In this document: positions 31,795-35,527 of the stretch, in pieces
How positions within the stretch are numbered: position 1 is the first letter of the stretch
Layout of the letters: every line of letters starts with the position of its first letter
Assembly: GCA_016933215.1 (NCBI GenBank)
Contig: JAFGBH010000045.1
Coordinates: 1 to 35,527, forward strand
DNA length: 35,527 nt
DNA from: Deltaproteobacteria bacterium
Lineage (GTDB): Bacteria; Desulfobacterota; Syntrophia; Syntrophales; UBA2210
Direction: 5' to 3'
Position numbers and translations under genes: made by a program
The notes under the pieces: generated by a model
Database searches by the model: none
The model's input: the letters and a program-made list of their open reading frames with translations, nothing else
Told to the model about the DNA's origin: nothing

Positions 31795-33040
31795 ACGATT
31801 AAAAAACCTTAAGGGAACGGTCATGGTGCCGGGTTCAAAAAGCCTTACCCAGAGGGCCCTGGTCATCGCCGCCCTGGCCCATGGAAGGTCTCATCTTACA
31901 AACCCCTTGCTTTCGGAAGATACGAATTACCTGATCGATGCCCTTCGCTCCCTCGGAACTGACATTCGGGTCTCAAAGGACACCATCGCTATTGAGGGTT
32001 CCGGCCCGAAGATAGGCAATCCCGAAAGAACTCTTTTCCTGGGTAACAATGGAACTGCCCTGAGATTCCTTGCCACGATGGTAGCCCTCGGTACGGGAAC
32101 ATTCATTATCGATGGAAATAAACGCCTGAGAGAACGGCCCGTAGCACCGCTTATGGAGGCACTGAAAAGCCTCGGCATCGAGTGTCACGGCCAAGACAGG
32201 GGATATCCCCCCGTTATCGTCGAGGGAAGAGGCGAAATACCGGGCGGAACGGCGACATTTCTCAATACCGACAGTAGTCAGTACATATCCTCCCTTCTCA
32301 TCTCATCGCCCTACGCGAGGAGAGATGTGACGATAAAGCTCAAAGGCATCACCGTCTCCATGCCATATATTGCGATGACGGTTGATACCATGAACAGTTT
32401 CGGCGGTGACGTCATAAAAGAGGATGAAAGGACTTACAGGGTACCGACTCCCCAGTATTACCGGGGCAGAGATTATGCAATTGAGGGAGACATGTCGAGT
32501 GCATCCTATTTTTTTCTTGCCGCCGTTCTCTGCCGAGGAAGGGTCAGGGTTCACAATATAAACCCGAATTCCATTCAGGGAGACAGAAGAATCCTGGCCG
32601 TCATGGAGAAACTCGGGTGTAAAATCGAAAAAGGGGATACCTGGGTTGAGGTAAAGGGCGGCAATCTGTGCAAGGAAGAACACCTCTTTGATATGGGGGA
32701 CATGCCCGATATGGTGCCAACCCTTGCGGTTCTTGCGGCCTCCCGGTCGGGGAGAACGATCATTACAAATGTGCCCCATCTTCGCGTCAAAGAGAGTGAC
32801 AGGATAAAGGCCCTTGTAACCGAACTGCAGAGAGTCGGCATAGAGGCGAAGGAGCGGAAGGACGGGCTTGTGATAAACGGCGGAATCCCCCACGGTGCGG
32901 AAATAGAGACCTATGGCGATCATCGTATTGCAATGAGTTTTGCAGTCCTGGGCTTGGCCACCGATGGAATATTCATAAAAAACGAGGGGTGTGTCAGCAA
33001 ATCATTCCCCGGTTTCTGGAACGAACTGGACAGGCTTTGA
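31781..33040 (+). CDS. aroA: 3-phosphoshikimate 1-carboxyvinyltransferase (EPSP synthase)
   Basis: Enzyme of 419 residues joining shikimate 3-phosphate and PEP. It begins with a short lead (MREIKRLKNLKG) and the substrate motif GSKSLTQRALV; LGNNGTALRFLATM and RERPVAPL form the PEP site, and DMPDMVPTLAVLA, RVKESDRI and GDHRIAMSFAVLG complete the active site. The stretch LGNNGTALRF differs from the LGNAGTAMRPL of E. coli and so resembles the class II-type variants, but class cannot be decided by eye. ATG 31781 lies within the end of aroE and has no strong ribosome-binding site, suggesting coupling. aroK starts two bases after the stop. Confidence 0.95.
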   Translation: MREIKRLKNLKGTVMVPGSKSLTQRALVIAALAHGRSHLTNPLLSEDTNYLIDALRSLGTDIRVSKDTIAIEGSGPKIGNPERTLFLGNNGTALRFLATMVALGTGTFIIDGNKRLRERPVAPLMEALKSLGIECHGQDRGYPPVIVEGRGEIPGGTATFLNTDSSQYISSLLISSPYARRDVTIKLKGITVSMPYIAMTVDTMNSFGGDVIKEDERTYRVPTPQYYRGRDYAIEGDMSSASYFFLAAVLCRGRVRVHNINPNSIQGDRRILAVMEKLGCKIEKGDTWVEVKGGNLCKEEHLFDMGDMPDMVPTLAVLAASRSGRTIITNVPHLRVKESDRIKALVTELQRVGIEAKERKDGLVINGGIPHGAEIETYGDHRIAMSFAVLGLATDGIFIKNEGCVSKSFPGFWNELDRL

Positions 33041-33042
33041 TT

Positions 33043-33591
33043 ATGAAAAACGTGATCCTGATCGGATACCGATGCACGGGAAAATCAACGGCGGGGAAAA
33101 AGCTCGCCGAAAGACTGGCGCGTCCCTTCTTTGATACTGACAACCTGATTGCGCGGCAGAGTGGAACAACGATTTTGGAAATCGTAAAGGAAGGGGGCTG
33201 GGAACTCTTCAAAAGGAAAGAAAAGGACGTGATACAAAGCCTTTCCCATGAGAAAAATGCAGTGATCGCGGCTGGTGGAGGAACCTTCGATGACAAAGAA
33301 AACAGAGATATGATGAAGAAAAACGGCCTCTTTATCTGTCTCACGGGAGATGTGAATACTCTCGTTAAAAGGATGTCTCACGATAAAAAGAGTCCTCATC
33401 TCCGCCCTCCCCTCACTAGTGATGACATATACCGGGAAACGACGAGGATTCTCAATAAGAGAACGCCCATCTATAGGCAGATCGCTCATTACACCGTTGA
33501 TACATCGGAAAGAACGAACGACGAGGTCGTCGATGAAATTTACAGTATCGTCATTAAGAATAAGGAGCTGTCATGGCAGGAAATTCAATAG
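33043..33591 (+). CDS. aroK: Shikimate kinase
   Basis: P-loop kinase of 182 residues that phosphorylates shikimate. Walker A GYRCTGKST is at 8-16; FFDTDNLIARQSG holds the shikimate/Mg aspartates; GGGTFDDKEN and the lid segment (KKSPHLRPPLT) follow. The open frame extends upstream inside aroA, but ATG 33043, two bases after the aroA stop, yields the correct N-terminus MKNVILIGYR. The 3' end overlaps aroC by 19 bases. AroL is functionally equivalent; the symbol is by pathway position. Confidence 0.93.
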   Translation: MKNVILIGYRCTGKSTAGKKLAERLARPFFDTDNLIARQSGTTILEIVKEGGWELFKRKEKDVIQSLSHEKNAVIAAGGGTFDDKENRDMMKKNGLFICLTGDVNTLVKRMSHDKKSPHLRPPLTSDDIYRETTRILNKRTPIYRQIAHYTVDTSERTNDEVVDEIYSIVIKNKELSWQEIQ

Positions 33592-34625
33592 GAGTTGTAT
33601 TCAAGGTCACCACATGGGGGGAATCCCATGGAAAGGCCACGGGCGTCGTGATCGACGGATGTCCACCGGGAATAGATCTGAACGAATCGGATATTCAGAG
33701 GGATATGGACCGGAGGAGGCCGGGTATCGGCGAGTCATCCTCTCCGAGGGAAGAACGTGACAGGGTTGAGATAGTATCGGGTACCTTTGAAGGAAAAACC
33801 ACGGGAACTCCCCTCTCTCTGATTATTGAAAACGAGGATGTGAAAAGCAGGGATTACGACGCTATCAAAGACGTCTTCAGGCCGGGCCACGGAGATTTTA
33901 CGTACCACAAAAAATATGGGATTCGGGATTATCGCGGCGGTGGTCGCGCATCGGGGAGGGAAACGGCAGCCCGGGTTGCCGCCGGTGCTGTTGCAAAAAA
34001 AATAATCCACGCTGAGGGGATATCCGTTGTTGCCTATACCAGGGAAGTGGGCGGTATCTCAGTAAAGAAGATTGTCCTTTCCCATATCTCTGAGAACAGG
34101 CTGTGCTGTCCCGACATGGATACATCCGCTGAAATGGAAGAAAGGCTAAATGAAGCGAAGAGAAAGGGTGATTCCCTCGGGGGCATAGTGGAGATTCTCG
34201 TCAGTGGATGTCCTCCCGGGCTGGGTGAGCCGGTATTCGATAAAATTGATGCCGATCTGGCCAAGGCACTCATGAGTATCGGAACGGTAAAAGGCGTGGA
34301 GATCGGGGCCGGTTTTCAGGCGGCAGGAATGTCAGGCTCGGAGTGTAATGATCCCATTACAACCGAAGGCTTTCTTATGAACAATGCAGGCGGAGTATTG
34401 GCGGGGATTACCAATGGCGACGACATCGTCATCAGAATTGCCTGTAAACCTATTGCCTCCATTGAAAAAAAGCAGCAGACAATTGACATCCAGAAAAGGC
34501 CTCAGGTGGTTTCGGTTATGGGGAGACATGATGTTTCCGTCATACCGAGGATTATTCCCGTCTGCGAGGCTATGGTGAGTATCGTACTGGCAGACCATAT
34601 CATGAGACAAAGAGCGATCAGATGA
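33573..34625 (+). CDS. aroC: Chorismate synthase
   Basis: FMN-dependent enzyme of 350 residues making chorismate from EPSP. Family signatures: FKVTTWGESHGKATGVV, CPPGIDL, RRPGIGESSSPREERD, RPGHGDFTYHKKYG, RDYRGGGRASGRETAARVA and GVEIGAGF, with KRPQVVSVMGRHDVSVIPR toward the C-terminus. ATG 33573 is preceded by AAGGAGCTGTC and sits within the end of aroK. tyrA follows with a four-base overlap. Confidence 0.96.
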   Translation: MAGNSIGVVFKVTTWGESHGKATGVVIDGCPPGIDLNESDIQRDMDRRRPGIGESSSPREERDRVEIVSGTFEGKTTGTPLSLIIENEDVKSRDYDAIKDVFRPGHGDFTYHKKYGIRDYRGGGRASGRETAARVAAGAVAKKIIHAEGISVVAYTREVGGISVKKIVLSHISENRLCCPDMDTSAEMEERLNEAKRKGDSLGGIVEILVSGCPPGLGEPVFDKIDADLAKALMSIGTVKGVEIGAGFQAAGMSGSECNDPITTEGFLMNNAGGVLAGITNGDDIVIRIACKPIASIEKKQQTIDIQKRPQVVSVMGRHDVSVIPRIIPVCEAMVSIVLADHIMRQRAIR

Positions 34626-35386
34626 TGGAGCGCATAGAGATCGGAATTATCGGCGGTACGGGCGGCATGGGCAGATGGTTTGCCACTTTTCTTAAAAAAG
34701 AGGGATATGCCGTTCACGTATCGGGAAGGAAAATCGGGATGGATATGGAGAAGATGGCAAAAACATGTCCTGTCGTTATCGTGAGCGTTCCCATCGGAAT
34801 TACCTGCGAGATCATCGAAAGGATCGGACCTCTTATGGAAAGAGAGTCACTTCTTATGGACCTTACCTCTCTCAAGGAAAAGCCGGTGAAGGCGATGCTG
34901 GAATCCACGAATGCAGAGGTTATCGGACTTCACCCCCTCTTCGGTCCCCGGGTTCGCTCCATGTCGGGTCAAAATATCGCTCTCTGCCCGGTGAGGACGG
35001 AAAAATGGCACCGGTGGGTAAGTGAATTGCTGAAGAAGGGGGGTGCCCGTATCATCGAAACAACCCCGGAGCGGCACGACGAGATGATGTCCCTTGTCCA
35101 GGGCCTGACCCACCTGACCACGATCATTATGGGGCTTATTCTCCGGGATATGGGTGTCGATAAGACCGAGCTTGACATGTTCTCCACGCCCGTTTTCAGG
35201 ACAAAACTCGCGTTCATTGAAAAGATATTTACCGACAATCCCACCCTCTACGGAGAGATCATTGCGGAAAATCCCAATATCGACAGGATCCTCGAGAGCT
35301 ATCAAGAAAATCTGATGGAATTAAAGGGCATTCTTGCCGGGAAAAAGACAAAAGCCCTGATTGACTTGATCGGAAAAAAAATGTAA
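34622..35386 (+). CDS. tyrA: Prephenate dehydrogenase
   Basis: Enzyme of 254 residues. The NAD-binding Rossmann motif is GIIGGTGGMGRWFA at residues 8-21; VVIVSVPIGIT and MDLTSLKEKPV follow, then GLHPLFGPRV with the histidine expected near prephenate. The C-terminal part is helical and there is no fused chorismate mutase or ACT domain, which is short for the family. Expected reaction: oxidative decarboxylation of prephenate to 4-hydroxyphenylpyruvate. The chorismate mutase activity would come from PheA, encoded earlier in the operon. Last gene of the nine-gene unit; no clear terminator was seen before the repeat at 35441. Arogenate as substrate cannot be excluded. Confidence 0.9.
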   Translation: MMERIEIGIIGGTGGMGRWFATFLKKEGYAVHVSGRKIGMDMEKMAKTCPVVIVSVPIGITCEIIERIGPLMERESLLMDLTSLKEKPVKAMLESTNAEVIGLHPLFGPRVRSMSGQNIALCPVRTEKWHRWVSELLKKGGARIIETTPERHDEMMSLVQGLTHLTTIIMGLILRDMGVDKTELDMFSTPVFRTKLAFIEKIFTDNPTLYGEIIAENPNIDRILESYQENLMELKGILAGKKTKALIDLIGKKM

Positions 35387-35440
35387 ATAAAAGCACCGGC
35401 GGCAGGAGAGTAAAACCTGATTGATATCCCATTACAATCT

Positions 35441-35527
35441 ATTGAAGCTCCCCGCAATCCCGTATAAGCGGGATCTCCGCTTTTGCTCCGACACGTTGCG
35501 GGGAATCTCCGACTGTTTAGTAAGTTA
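35441..35527. repeat. Palindromic intergenic repeat element, copy 3 (cut by window edge)
   Basis: Starts ATTGAAGCTCCCCGCAA and matches copy 2 closely, including the extra inner palindrome (TCCCG-tataag-CGGGA) and CTCCGCTTTTGCTCCGACA. The window ends shortly after TTGCGGGGAATCTCCGACTG, so the second half is not seen. It lies 54 bases after tyrA, where the strong hairpin might also help end the transcript. Confidence 0.7.

Noticed and set aside
17835-35527. CRISPR array from the recurring GAAGCTCCCCGC units
   Set aside because: Only three copies, 9 kb apart, palindromic, without regular spacers or cas genes.

Overview
The window looks like a chromosomal segment of an anaerobic, fatty-acid- or aromatic-oxidising bacterium, most likely a deltaproteobacterium (Desulfobacterota, for example a sulfate reducer or a Syntrophales-like syntroph). 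This is inferred from gene content: many acyl-CoA enzymes with archaeal-type and SCP2-type thiolase-superfamily members, a type I-beta DAHP synthase, a type I dehydroquinase, and palindromic intergenic repeats. No rRNA, tRNA, phage or transposase gene was found.

Region 1 (1-14767, all minus strand) is an acyl-CoA catabolic locus in two transcription units. The unit starting at 14767 encodes an archaeal HMG-CoA-synthase-like/DUF35 fusion, an SCP2-type thiolase, two hot-dog (MaoC-type) proteins and an MFE-2-like 3-hydroxyacyl-CoA dehydrogenase. The unit starting at 9823 encodes a TetR regulator, an LCAD/IVD-like acyl-CoA dehydrogenase, an alpha-methylacyl-CoA racemase-like protein, an acyl-CoA synthetase, a large acyl-CoA dehydrogenase, a dienoyl-CoA isomerase-like crotonase and two more acyl-CoA synthetases, the last cut by the window edge. 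The same inverted repeat (TTCCATC-N4-GATGGAW) lies upstream of both units and at 14997-15018 overlaps the -10 and start region of a good promoter, so the TetR protein probably controls the whole locus. Together the genes suffice to activate an acid, epimerise a 2-methyl branch, dehydrogenate, hydrate, oxidise and thiolytically cleave it.

Region 2 (15212-17178) holds a plus-strand PflX-like radical SAM gene and the HAD-like gene that ends the thiamin operon.

Region 3 (16321-22982, minus) is a thiamin salvage operon behind a TPP riboswitch and intrinsic terminator: thiN, thiD, thiZ, thiX, thiY, thiM, thiE and the HAD-like gene. There is no thiC, thiG or thiL here. HMP-type pyrimidine import plus thiazole salvage would feed ThiE; a phosphatase step followed by ThiN could make TPP.

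Region 4 (23039-26569, minus) encodes a TatD hydrolase, two Dpp/Opp-type permeases and a TIM-barrel sugar-isomerase-like protein.

Region 5 (26837-35386, plus) is a nine-gene aromatic amino acid operon: aroF, aroB, pheA, aroD, aroE, aroA, aroK, aroC, tyrA. It covers every step from E4P+PEP to phenylpyruvate and 4-hydroxyphenylpyruvate. It is preceded by a promoter, an unannotated 27-codon leader peptide with seven Phe/Tyr codons in a run of eight, and two tandem terminator hairpins whose arms can re-pair into antiterminators. This is a candidate transcription attenuator and the most striking regulatory feature in the window.

Three copies of a palindromic intergenic repeat lie at 17835, 26591 and 35441.
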